DNA of 64,000 nucleotides, from contig NZ_JAHKRO010000002.1 of assembly GCF_019396325.1 (NCBI RefSeq), forward strand, positions 1 through 64,000, written 5' to 3'. The notes beneath the pieces were generated by a model. The model was not told the DNA's origin. It saw only the letters and a program-made list of their open reading frames with translations, and did no database searches. Positions 26,502 to 35,200 of this stretch are shown in pieces. Position numbers and translations under genes: made by a program. The stretch is from Nonomuraea ceibae (lineage in GTDB: Bacteria; Actinomycetota; Actinomycetes; Streptosporangiales; Streptosporangiaceae). Numbering within the stretch: the first letter of the stretch is position 1; each line of letters starts with the position of its first letter.

Positions 26502-27404
26502 TCAGACCCTGAGGTAGCGGCGAAGCGTGACGAACGACGCCAGCACACAGATCAGCACGCCGATGACCATGGTCAGGGTGATCACGGAGGCGACGTCGTT
26601 CCAGCCGATCTGCGCCCCTAGCGCCAGGTAGCGGCCGATCTCCTCGAACAGGAAGACCTTGGCCACGATCAGCATCACGGCCGCGAACACGCCGCCGACC
26701 AGGCCGGCGATCATGCCCTCCATGACGAAGGGGAGCTGGATGTAGAGGTTGGAGGCGCCGACCAGCCGCATGATGCCCGTTTCGCGCCGCCGGTTGAACG
26801 CCGACAGCCGCACCGTGTTGCCGATCAGCAGGGCCGCCGCGAGCACCAAGATGATGGCGACCGCCAGCGCGCCGCCACGTAGTTTGTCGAGCATCACGAA
26901 GAACTTCTCGATCAGCTCTTTCTGGTTCATCGCCTGGGCGACGCCCGGCTGGCCGTTCAAGGCGTCGATCACCGGTTGGTACTTGTCGGGATCGGCCAGC
27001 TTGACGCGGAACGAGGTCGGCATGTCCTCGACCTTGGTCGCGTTGACCAGCGGGTTGTTGGCGGCGGAGTCCTGGAAGTTCTCGTAGGCCTTGGCCTGGT
27101 CCTCGAAGTAGACCTTCTCGACGCCGGGCATGGCCTTGATCTGCTGCTCCAGCGCCTTCGTCTGGGCGTCGGTGATGGCCTTGCCGTTGCAGGCGGGTAT
27201 CTGGCTGTTCTTGGCGCAGAGGAAGACCGACACCTCGACCTTGTCGTACCAGTAGCCCTGCATCATCGTGACCTGGGCGTTGATCATCAAGCCGACGCCC
27301 AGCATCGCCATGCCGACAGCCACGGTGATGATGACCGCGATCGTCATGGTCAGATTGCGACGGAGGCCGATCCAGACCTCGGAGAAGATGAAGTTCGCCC
27401 GCAT
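26502..27404 (-). CDS. ftsX: Cell division protein FtsX (permease-like)
   Basis: 300 residues. N-terminal cytoplasmic tail and first helix (MTIAVIITVAVGMAMLGVGL), a large outer loop (about 50-170) with MPGVEKVYFEDQ and FVMLDKLRG, then three more helices ending in the typical SFVTLRRYLRV. With FtsE it forms the ATP-driven complex that activates cell-wall hydrolases at division. The two Cys in the outer loop (CAKNSQIPAC) could pair. 21 bases separate it from ftsE. Confidence 0.97.
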   Translation of the reverse strand: MRANFIFSEVWIGLRRNLTMTIAVIITVAVGMAMLGVGLMINAQVTMMQGYWYDKVEVSVFLCAKNSQIPACNGKAITDAQTKALEQQIKAMPGVEKVYFEDQAKAYENFQDSAANNPLVNATKVEDMPTSFRVKLADPDKYQPVIDALNGQPGVAQAMNQKELIEKFFVMLDKLRGGALAVAIILVLAAALLIGNTVRLSAFNRRRETGIMRLVGASNLYIQLPFVMEGMIAGLVGGVFAAVMLIVAKVFLFEEIGRYLALGAQIGWNDVASVITLTMVIGVLICVLASFVTLRRYLRV

Positions 27405-27425
27405 GATGTGTCAGCTGCTCCCTGC

Positions 27426-28115
27426 TCAGTACGCCTGGCCGTAGACGCCACGCGACTGGTCGCGGACGATCTTGCCGTCCTCCAGCTCCACGACACGCTT
27501 GCGCATGGAGTCGACGATGGCCGCGTCGTGCGTGGCCATGACGACCGTGGTGCCGGTCCTGTTGATCCGGTCGAGCACCTTCATGATGCCGATGCTCGTC
27601 GCGGGGTCGATGTTGCCCGTGGGCTCGTCCGCCAGCAGGATCATCGGGCGGTTGACGAACGCGCGGGCCATGGCGACGCGCTGCTGCTCGCCGCCGGAGA
27701 GCTCGTCGGGCATCCGGTGGGCCTTGCCCTCCAGGCCGACGAGCTCGATGACCTCCGGCACTACCTTGCGGATGAACCGCCGGGGCTTGCCGATGACCTC
27801 GAGGGCGAACGCCACGTTCTCGTAGACGTTCTTGTTGGGCAGCAGCCTGAAGTCCTGGAAGACGCAGCCGATGCGGCGGCGCAGGTGCGGCACCTTGAAG
27901 TTGGAGAGGCGGGCCAGGTCCTTGCCGGCGACGTGGATCGCGCCGGAGTTGGGCCGCTCCTCCTTGAGGATCAGTCGCAGGAACGTGGACTTGCCTGACC
28001 CCGAAGGGCCGACGAGGAACACGAACTCGCCCTTGTCCACGTCGACGGAGACGTGGTCGAGAGCGGGCCGGTTCTGGTTCGCGTAGACCTTGGTGACATT
28101 ATCGAAATGGATCAC
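27426..28115 (-). CDS. ftsE: Cell division ATP-binding protein FtsE
   Basis: 229 residues from the GTG at 28115 ([11 protein letters not shown], the normal FtsE beginning); a longer in-frame start at 28187 adds a non-conserved tail. ABC ATPase: Walker [11 protein letters not shown]-loop FQDFRLL, signature LSGGEQQR, Walker [11 protein letters not shown], switch His in MATHDA. It powers FtsX. First gene of the ftsE-ftsX-smpB-PBP-like run. The 202 bases upstream hold its promoter and that of a divergent small gene; TAGACT-like -10 boxes can be seen on both strands there. Confidence 0.97.
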   Translation of the reverse strand: MIHFDNVTKVYANQNRPALDHVSVDVDKGEFVFLVGPSGSGKSTFLRLILKEERPNSGAIHVAGKDLARLSNFKVPHLRRRIGCVFQDFRLLPNKNVYENVAFALEVIGKPRRFIRKVVPEVIELVGLEGKAHRMPDELSGGEQQRVAMARAFVNRPMILLADEPTGNIDPATSIGIMKVLDRINRTGTTVVMATHDAAIVDSMRKRVVELEDGKIVRDQSRGVYGQAY

Positions 28116-28317
28116 GAGAGCATCACGGCATGCCAGTCTAGGGGTCAGGACGGAGCGAGGGTGGCACATGCCCACTTCCCGCCGCACGCCGATCGGGGAC
28201 GCCCATCTTTACCGATGATCGACGTTCCGATTGGCCAGAGCACAGTCTAGGGGGAAGACTGGCATGGAACGTCCATAACGGAAACAAAACGATTGTGCGG
28301 CTAGACTTGGGGCTGAC
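28116..28317. promoter_or_regulatory. Divergent promoter region of ftsE and a small zinc-ribbon gene
   Basis: No gene. CAGTCTAGGGG occurs twice (28134 and 28242 areas); its complement contains TAGACT, a good -10 hexamer for the minus strand. A plus-strand TAGACT sits about 10 bases before the ATG at 28318, so that message may have almost no leader. The -35 boxes are weak. Confidence 0.35.
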
Positions 28318-28509
28318 ATGAGTTGCCAACACCTCGTATGCGCGCAGTGCGCCCACCCAGTCATCGAGGGCCGGTGCGCTCTGTGCCGCGCCAACCGGGA
28401 GCGGATGCACGGCCACGGCTTCGCCGGGCTGTCACCCGCCCTCATCGTCACGCTGCTGGTCGTGCTGCTGTTCGCGGCCCTGGCCCTGCGGCACCTAGGC
28501 GGGCTCTGA
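28318..28509 (+). CDS. Small zinc-ribbon membrane protein (63 aa)
   Basis: Two Cys pairs (CAQC and CALC, with a further Cys at residue 3 and at 8) within the first 24 residues make a probable zinc ribbon. A short basic stretch follows, then one transmembrane helix ([17 protein letters not shown]) near the C-terminus, so the ribbon faces the cytoplasm or the tail anchors it. No known family is recognised. The last 15 bases overlap the end of prfB on the opposite strand. It is divergent from ftsE. Confidence 0.75.
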   Translation: MSCQHLVCAQCAHPVIEGRCALCRANRERMHGHGFAGLSPALIVTLLVVLLFAALALRHLGGL

Positions 28510-29610
28510 CTCCTGGCGGCGCATCCAGCGGATCTCCGACTCGATGAAGCCGTCGAGGTCGCCGTCGAGCACCGCCGACGGGTTGCCCGCCTCCGTGCCC
28601 GTGCGCAGGTCCTTCACGATCTGGTACGGGTGCAGCACGTAGTTGCGGATCTGGGTGCCCCATGACGTGGTCGTGGCGCCGCGCAGCTCCGACATCTTCT
28701 CGGCCTCCTCCTGGCGCTTGCGCTCCAGCAGCTTGGCCTGCAGCACGTTCATCGCCGTGGCGCGGTTCTGGAGCTGCGAACGCTCGTTCTGGCAGGAGAC
28801 CACGATGCCGGACGGCAGGTGGGTGATGCGGACGGCCGAGTCGGTCGTGTTGACGCCCTGGCCGCCGGGGCCCGACGAGCGGTAGACGTCGACGCGGATC
28901 TCGTCCTCGTTGATGTCGATGTGGTCGGTCTGCTCCACGACCGGCACCACGTCCACGCCCGCGAACGACGTCTGCCGGCGGCCCTGGTTGTCGAACGGGC
29001 TGATGCGCACCAGCCGGTGGGTGCCGTGCTCGCCGCGGAGCGTGCCGTAGGCGTAGGGGGCCTTGACGGCGAACGTGGCCGACTTGATCCCGGCCTCTTC
29101 GGCGTAGGAGGTCTCGTAGACCTCGGTGGAGTAGTTCTTCCGCTCGGCCCAGCGCAGGTACATGCGCAGCAGCATCTCGGCCCAGTCGGCCGCGTCGACG
29201 CCACCGGCCTGGGAGTTGATCGTCACCAGGGCCTCACGCGCGTCGTACTCGCCCGACAGCAGCGTGCGCACCTCCAGCGCGCCGATGTCGGAGCGCAGCG
29301 AGGCGAGCTCGCGGTCGGCCTCGGCCCGCGTGTCGTCGTCGCTCTCCTCGGCCGCCAGCTCGAAGAGCACCGACAGGTCGTCGAGGCGGCGCACCAGCCC
29401 CCCCACGCGGTTGAGCTCGCCCTGCATGTGGGAGAGCCTGCTGGTGACCTTCTGCGCCTTGTCGGGCTCGTCCCACAGGTCGGGGGCGGCCACCTGCTCC
29501 TCCAGCTCCTCGATCTGCTTGCGCATGCCGTCGAGGTCGAGCACGTCCTGGATGCTGCGCAGCGTGCCCGCGAGCTCGTTGATCTCTTCTGCCGGATCGA
29601 TGACTGCCAC
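28495..29610 (-). CDS. prfB: Peptide chain release factor 2
   Basis: 371 residues. It reads UGA and UAA stops and releases the finished chain. Stop-recognition motif SPF at 204-206, catalytic GGQ at 249-251 ([10 protein letters not shown]), and an N-terminal coiled-coil domain 1. It is a single unbroken frame with ATG 29610, so there is no programmed frameshift of the E. coli type. It heads the conserved neighbourhood with ftsE, ftsX and smpB. Divergent from the lipoprotein gene, with only 47 bases between. Confidence 0.98.
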   Translation of the reverse strand: MAVIDPAEEINELAGTLRSIQDVLDLDGMRKQIEELEEQVAAPDLWDEPDKAQKVTSRLSHMQGELNRVGGLVRRLDDLSVLFELAAEESDDDTRAEADRELASLRSDIGALEVRTLLSGEYDAREALVTINSQAGGVDAADWAEMLLRMYLRWAERKNYSTEVYETSYAEEAGIKSATFAVKAPYAYGTLRGEHGTHRLVRISPFDNQGRRQTSFAGVDVVPVVEQTDHIDINEDEIRVDVYRSSGPGGQGVNTTDSAVRITHLPSGIVVSCQNERSQLQNRATAMNVLQAKLLERKRQEEAEKMSELRGATTTSWGTQIRNYVLHPYQIVKDLRTGTEAGNPSAVLDGDLDGFIESEIRWMRRQESEPA

Positions 29611-29657
29611 GTCTCCCTAGGGTACGCGACCCTCGCGTGCCCGAATAACATGGCGAG

Positions 29658-30680
29658 GTGCGTGTACACGGTCGGCTGAAGGCGCTGGCACTCACCGTCG
29701 CCTTGCTGACGGGGGCGGCCGGCTGTTCCAGCGCTGCCGCCCCGGCTCCCGGCCCGGCGGCCACACCCCGGGGCGCCACGCCCTCGCCCTCGCCCACGGC
29801 GTCCCCGACGGCGCCCGTCACCGCCGTGACGCCGGAGGAGGCGGCCGAGGTGTTCGCCACCTTCACCGCCACCGACAACCTGCTGCGCGCCGCCGGTGAC
29901 CAGCGGCTCGACATGGAGCTGACCCGCGACGCCGAGGCGCGGCTCACCGCCGCCGCGTTCCTGTCGACCTCCGGCAAGCCGCCGACCCGCGCCTGGGGCT
30001 CCCCCACGCTGTACGTCCCCCGCTTCCCGGCAGGCGAGCGGGCGCCCTGGTTCAGCGTGGTGGCCACCCGCGACGGCCACCCCACGGTGCTGACCTTCGC
30101 CAAGGCCGGCGACTGGCGGCTCGGCGCCGCCGCCCGGCTCCTGCCCGGCCGGGAGCTGCCGCCCGTCGCGCTCGACCCCGACGGCTACGCCACGGCGGTC
30201 CCCGCCGACGACAAGGCCATCACCGTCAGCCCTCAATACCTGGGCCCCCTGCACGCCACCGTCGCCGAGACCGGCGGCGACGGCGTGGCCGCCGGCCTCA
30301 TCGCCGCGGGCCCCCACACCACCGAGGTCGCCACCCAGATCACCGCCGACCGCGAGAAGGCCAAGAAGAACGGCTTCAGCTACGACTCGATCTTCACGGC
30401 CAACGACTTCCCCGTCTACGGCCTGCGCACCGCCGACGGCGGCGCCCTGATCCAGTACGCGCTCTCGCGCACCACCACGACGACCACGAAGACGGCCGAG
30501 GACGACTACATCCCGGTCCCGTCCTCCGCCCGCTGGGCCATCTCCGCCCCCGTCGTCCGCCGCACCCTCCGCCTCTCCGAGGTGCACCAGTACGTCACCT
30601 CCGTCCCCGCCTCCACGACCCGTAAGGCCGCCGAGGTCATCGCCCACGACGGCTCCCTCGTCCGCGCCGGCGGCGACTGA
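29658..30680 (+). CDS. Secreted lipoprotein, unknown function
   Basis: 340 residues from a GTG start. Lipobox LLTGAAGC, then a Pro/Thr/Ser/Ala linker to about residue 55, then a single ~285-residue globular region beginning VTPEEAAEVFATFTATDN and containing APWFSVVATRDG and a TTTTTTKTAEDD surface stretch. I know similar actinobacterial lipoproteins only as uncharacterised. It should be anchored on the outer face of the membrane. Single gene, divergent from prfB. Confidence 0.75.
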   Translation: MRVHGRLKALALTVALLTGAAGCSSAAAPAPGPAATPRGATPSPSPTASPTAPVTAVTPEEAAEVFATFTATDNLLRAAGDQRLDMELTRDAEARLTAAAFLSTSGKPPTRAWGSPTLYVPRFPAGERAPWFSVVATRDGHPTVLTFAKAGDWRLGAAARLLPGRELPPVALDPDGYATAVPADDKAITVSPQYLGPLHATVAETGGDGVAAGLIAAGPHTTEVATQITADREKAKKNGFSYDSIFTANDFPVYGLRTADGGALIQYALSRTTTTTTKTAEDDYIPVPSSARWAISAPVVRRTLRLSEVHQYVTSVPASTTRKAAEVIAHDGSLVRAGGD

Positions 30681-30751
30681 CGCGGCGCGGCCCCCGTACC
30701 GGTCAGGAATCGAGAAGCCTCCGGGCGGGGCCCGCCACTAGCGTCGGCGAC

Positions 30752-31360
30752 ATGACATCCATCGACTCCGTCACCCTTGAGGTGGACGACCTCGCCGCCG
30801 CCGAGAAGTTCTACTCCGCCGCCTTCGGCCCGTGCGAGCAGCTTCGCCTGCGGCCCTCGGAGGCGCCGGCGACCGGCTTCCGCGGCTTCACGCTGTCGCT
30901 CGTCGTCTCCCAGCCCGCCAACGTGAACGCCTTCTTCGACGCCGCCGTGGAGGCGGGAGCGACGGCCCTGAAGCCGGCGGCCAAGTCGCTGTGGGGCTAC
31001 GGCGGCGTGCTGCGGGCCCCCGACGGGACGGTCTGGCAGGTGGCGTCGTCGTCGAAGAAGGACACCGGCCCGGCCGCCCGGCAGGTCGACGAGTTCGTGC
31101 TGCTGCTGGGCGTGGCCGACATGGCCGAGAGCAAGCGGTTCTACGTGGAGCGCGGCCTCACCGTGGGCAAGAGCTTCGGCAGCAAGTACGTCGAGTTCGC
31201 CGCCGGTTCGAGCCCGGTCAAGCTGGCGCTGTACAAGCGCAAGGGGCTGGCGAAGGTCGCCGGCGTGTCCCCCGACGGCTCCGGTTCGCACCGGCTCGTG
31301 GTCGGCGCCGACGCGGGTGCCTTCGCCGACCCGGACGGCTACCTGTGGGAGACGGCGTAG
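30752..31360 (+). CDS. Two-domain VOC (glyoxalase-fold) protein
   Basis: 202 residues. Two vicinal-oxygen-chelate half-domains: 1-105 (SVTLEVDDLAAAEKFYSAAFG ... LRAPDGTVWQV) and 112-202 (VLLLGVADMAESKRFY ... FADPDGYLWETA). The paired beta-alpha-beta units could hold a metal, or bind a drug as in resistance proteins of this fold; the usual metal His/Glu set is not evident. The stop TAG overlaps the GTG of the AraC-type regulator by one base, so it is probably that regulator's own target. Confidence 0.85.
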   Translation: MTSIDSVTLEVDDLAAAEKFYSAAFGPCEQLRLRPSEAPATGFRGFTLSLVVSQPANVNAFFDAAVEAGATALKPAAKSLWGYGGVLRAPDGTVWQVASSSKKDTGPAARQVDEFVLLLGVADMAESKRFYVERGLTVGKSFGSKYVEFAAGSSPVKLALYKRKGLAKVAGVSPDGSGSHRLVVGADAGAFADPDGYLWETA

Positions 31361-31830
31361 TGTGCCGCCCCGGCTGGGGGCGCGCGGACCTCGCCGCCCC
31401 GGTGCGGGTCCAGGACGACCTGACGCGGCTGCGCCGGGTCAAGGACCGGATCGACCGCGAGTACGCCCAGCCGCTGAACGTGGAGGCGCTGGCCCGGGGC
31501 GCGCACATGTCGGCCGGGCACCTGAGCCGCCGGTTCCGTCAGGCGTACGGCGAGTCTCCGTACTCCTACCTGATGACGCGCCGGATCGAGCGGGCGATGG
31601 CGCTGCTGCGGCGCGGCGAGCTGAGCGTCACGGAGGTGTGCTTCGCGGTCGGCTGCTCGTCGCTGGGCACGTTCAGCAGCCACTTCGCCCAGCTCGTGGG
31701 CGTGCCGCCGAGCGTCTACAGGCGGCAGGCGGCGGGCGCGACGGAGGGCATGCCGTCGTGCGTGGCGAAACAGGTGACCAGACCGGTCAGGAATCGGGGG
31801 GCGTCGATGACCGAGCCGCAACTACCGTAA
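31360..31830 (+). CDS. AraC-family transcriptional regulator (DNA-binding domain only)
   Basis: 156 residues from GTG 31360 (TAGTG overlap, GGAGA upstream). Almost the whole protein is the double helix-turn-helix: NVEALARGAHMSAGHLSRRF and LSVTEVCFAVGCSSLGTFSS. There is no sensor domain, so the coupled VOC protein may supply ligand sensing. The frame stays open upstream, but that part is a shadow of the VOC gene. A second VOC gene starts 5 bases after its stop. Confidence 0.88.
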   Translation: MCRPGWGRADLAAPVRVQDDLTRLRRVKDRIDREYAQPLNVEALARGAHMSAGHLSRRFRQAYGESPYSYLMTRRIERAMALLRRGELSVTEVCFAVGCSSLGTFSSHFAQLVGVPPSVYRRQAAGATEGMPSCVAKQVTRPVRNRGASMTEPQLP

Positions 31831-31835
31831 CCGTC

Positions 31836-32246
31836 ATGGACATCACGATTCACTCCAGTTTCCTGCCGCATGACGATCCGGACGCCTCGCTGGCCTTCTG
31901 GCGTGACGCACTCGGCTTCGAGGTGCGCTCCGACGTCGGGCAGGGCCGGATGCGCTGGATCACGGTGGGGCCGGCCGGGCAGCCGGGCACGTCCATCCTG
32001 CTGGCGCCGCCGGCCGCCGATCCGGGCGTGACCGAGGACGAGCGCCGCACGATCGCGGAGATGATGGCCAAGGGCACGTACGGGTGGATTCTGCTGGCCA
32101 CGCCCGACCTGGACGGCACGTTCGAGCGGGTGGCCGCCAGCGGGGCCGAGGTGGTGCAGGAGCCGACCGACCAGCCGTACGGGATGCGCGACTGCGCCTT
32201 CCGCGACCCGGCGGGCAACCTGGTGCGCATCCAGCAGGCAGGCTGA
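31836..32246 (+). CDS. Single-domain VOC family protein
   Basis: 136 residues. One glyoxalase/dioxygenase-fold unit: HDDPDASLAFWRDALGFEV, then TSILLAPP, and the closing CAFRDPAGNLVRIQQ, whose ending is typical of fosfomycin/bleomycin-type or glyoxalase-like VOC proteins. The start is ATG 31836, five bases after the AraC-type gene. Third gene of a VOC-AraC-VOC operon; substrate unknown. Convergent with the glutamate dehydrogenase gene. Confidence 0.85.
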   Translation: MDITIHSSFLPHDDPDASLAFWRDALGFEVRSDVGQGRMRWITVGPAGQPGTSILLAPPAADPGVTEDERRTIAEMMAKGTYGWILLATPDLDGTFERVAASGAEVVQEPTDQPYGMRDCAFRDPAGNLVRIQQAG

Positions 32247-32294
32247 CGCCGGCGCAGGCGCCCCCGGAGGAGACGCCCACGCCGGGTCGCCGGG

Positions 32295-35200
32295 CTATGC
32301 CTCCGCGCGGGGCAGGCTGCTCGCCGAGACGAGCGTGCGGATGGCGCGCAGCGCGACCGACAGGGTGGCCAGGTCGAAGTTGTCGCTCTCCCAGATCTCC
32401 GACAGCGTCTGCCGCGAGCGTCCGACCGCCGCCGAGTTGGCCTCCGACCAGCGGGCCAGCCGCTCCTCCGGAGGCAGCCCCGGCGTGCTGTGGGCCAGCA
32501 CGTCACGGGTGAGCGAGGCGTGCGCCGCGTACAGGTCGTCGCGCAGGGCGGCCCGCGCCATCGCGTTCCACCGGTTGTCGCGGGGCAGCGCGATGACCCG
32601 CTCGCGCAGCCGGGCGAGCTGGAGGCGGTCGGCCAGGTCCCAGTAGACCTCGGCCACCTCGTTGACCGGCCGCCCGGTCACCGACGCGACCTCGACCAGG
32701 TCGAACGTCGAGTAGGCGGGCACCATGGCCGCGACCCGCTCGGCCAGGTCGGCCGGGACGCCCCGCGCCACGAACGAGTCGCGGCGCTCCTCGAAGGCGG
32801 CCAGGTCGGGCCCGGTCAGCAGCTTGGGCATGTGGGTGAGCAGCCCGTTGACGCCCTTGACGAAGAAGCCGATCGAGCCCGCCAGGTCCAGCGGGGGCCG
32901 CCGGTTGGTGAGCAGCCACCGGGTGCCGCGCTCGGCGAGCTTGCGCGCCTCCAGGAGCATGGCGAGCTGGGTGGCGTTGTCGACCTGGTTGTCCAGGGCG
33001 TCGATCTGCCGGTAGAAGCTGGCGAAGTCGAAGACCTCGCGGGCGACCAGGTAGGCGCGGGCGATGTCGGGCGTGGACGCGCCCGTCTCCTCCCCGACGC
33101 GGAACATGAACGTGGTGCCCATCGAGTTGACGAGCTCGTTCACCACGCCGGTGGTGATGATCTCGCGTCGCAGCGGGTGCACGTCCATGTACGTCCTGAA
33201 CCGGTCGCGCAGCGCCGACGGGAAGTACGACACGAGCCAGGAGGCGAGATACGGGTCGTCCGGCAGGTCGCTGCCGAGCAGCTCGGCGTCGGCCACCAGC
33301 TTGGTGTAGGCGAGCAGCACCGAGAACTCGGGGGCGGTCAGCCCCTCCCTGGCCTGGCGGCGCTCGGCGAGCACCTTGTCCGACGGCAGGAACTCCAGCT
33401 CCCGGTTGACCAGCCCGTCCCGCTCCAGGCGGCGCAGGTAGCGGGCGTGGATGTGGAGCATCTCGACCGACTGGGCGCGGGCGGCGGCCAGCACCACGTT
33501 CTGCGCGTGGTTGTCGCGCAGCACCAGCTCGGCGACCTCGTCCGTCATGGACGTGAACACCTGGTTGCGCTGCTTGTCGGTCAGCTCGCCGTCGCGGACG
33601 ACCTGGTCGAGCAGGATCTTGATGTTGACCTCGTGGTCGGAGGTGTCGACCCCGGCCGAGTTGTCGATGAAGTCGGTGTTGACCAGGCCGCCGTTGAGCG
33701 CGAACTCTATGCGGGCGAGCTGGGTGAAGCCCAGGTTGCCGCCCTCGCCGATGACCTTGCAGCGCAGGTCGGCGGCGTCGACGCGCAGCGGGTCGTTGGC
33801 CTTGTCGCCGACGTCGGCGTTCGACTCGGACGACGCCTTGACGTACGTGCCGATGCCGCCGTTCCACAGCAGGTCGACAGGGGCGCGCAGGATGGCGCTG
33901 ATGAGGTCGTTGGGCGCCAGCGAGGTGACGTCGGCGGGGATGCCGAGCGCCTCGCGCATCTGCGGGGTGATCTGGACGGACTTGGCGGTGCGCGGGAAGA
34001 CGCCGCCGCCCGCCGAGATCAGCTCGGGGTCGTAGTCGGCCCAGGAGCTGCGGGGCAGCTCGAACAGGCGGCGCCGCTCGGCGTAGGAGCGGGCGGCGTC
34101 GGGGTCGGGGTCGACGAAGACGTGGCGGTGGTCGAAGGCGGCCACCAGCCGGATGTGCTGCGACAGCAGCATGCCGTTGCCGAACACGTCGCCCGACATG
34201 TCGCCGATGCCGGCCACGGTGAAGTCGGTCGTCTGCACGTCCACGCCGGTGGTGCGGAAGTGGTACTTGACCGATTCCCAGGCGCCCCGGGCGGTGATGC
34301 CCATGGCCTTGTGGTCGTAGCCGATCGAGCCGCCGGAGGCGAAGGCGTCGCCGAGCCAGAAGCCGTACTCCTTGGCGACGCCGTTGGCGATGTCGGAGAA
34401 CGTCGCGGTGCCCTTGTCGGCGGCCACGACCAGGTAGGTGTCGTCGCCGTCGTGCCTGACGACGTCCGGCGGGGGCACGACCTTGCCGTCGACGAGGTTG
34501 TCGGTGACGTCGAGCAGGCCGGAGATGAACATCCGGTAGCAGGCGACGCCCTCGGCGAGCAGTTCCTCGCGCGACCCGCCCACGGGCGGCCGCTTGACGA
34601 CGAAGCCGCCCTTGGAGCCGGTCGGCACGATCACGGTGTTCTTCACCATCTGGGCCTTGACCAGGCCGAGGATCTCCGTCCGGAAGTCCTCCATGCGGTC
34701 CGACCAGCGCAGCCCGCCCCGGGCCACCTTCCCGAACCGCAGGTGCACGCCCTCCACGCGGGGCGAGTAGACGAAGATCTCGAACTTCGGCCGGGGCAGC
34801 GGCAGCACGCTGATCGCCTGCGGGTCGACCTTCAGCGAGATGTACGGCTTGCGCCGCCCGTCGACCGTCTGGAAGTAGTTGGTGCGCAGCGTCGCCTGGA
34901 TCATCTCCAGGTACGCGCGCAGGATCCGGTCCTCGTCGAGCGAGGCGACCTCGTCGAGCGCGCCCAGGATCTCCTCGTGCAGCGCCTCGGCCAGGTCGAA
35001 CCGGGACTCGTCGGTGCGCCGCGGGTCCAGCCGGGCCTCGAACAGCTTGACGAGCAGCCGGGCCAGCCGGATGTTGCCCAGCACCACCCGCTCCATGTAG
35101 CGCTGGGAGAAGGTGCTGCCCGCCTGGCGCAGGTACTGCGCGTAGACGCGCAGGATCTCGACCTGCTCCCAGGTCAGCCCGGCCTTCAGGATGAGCGCGT

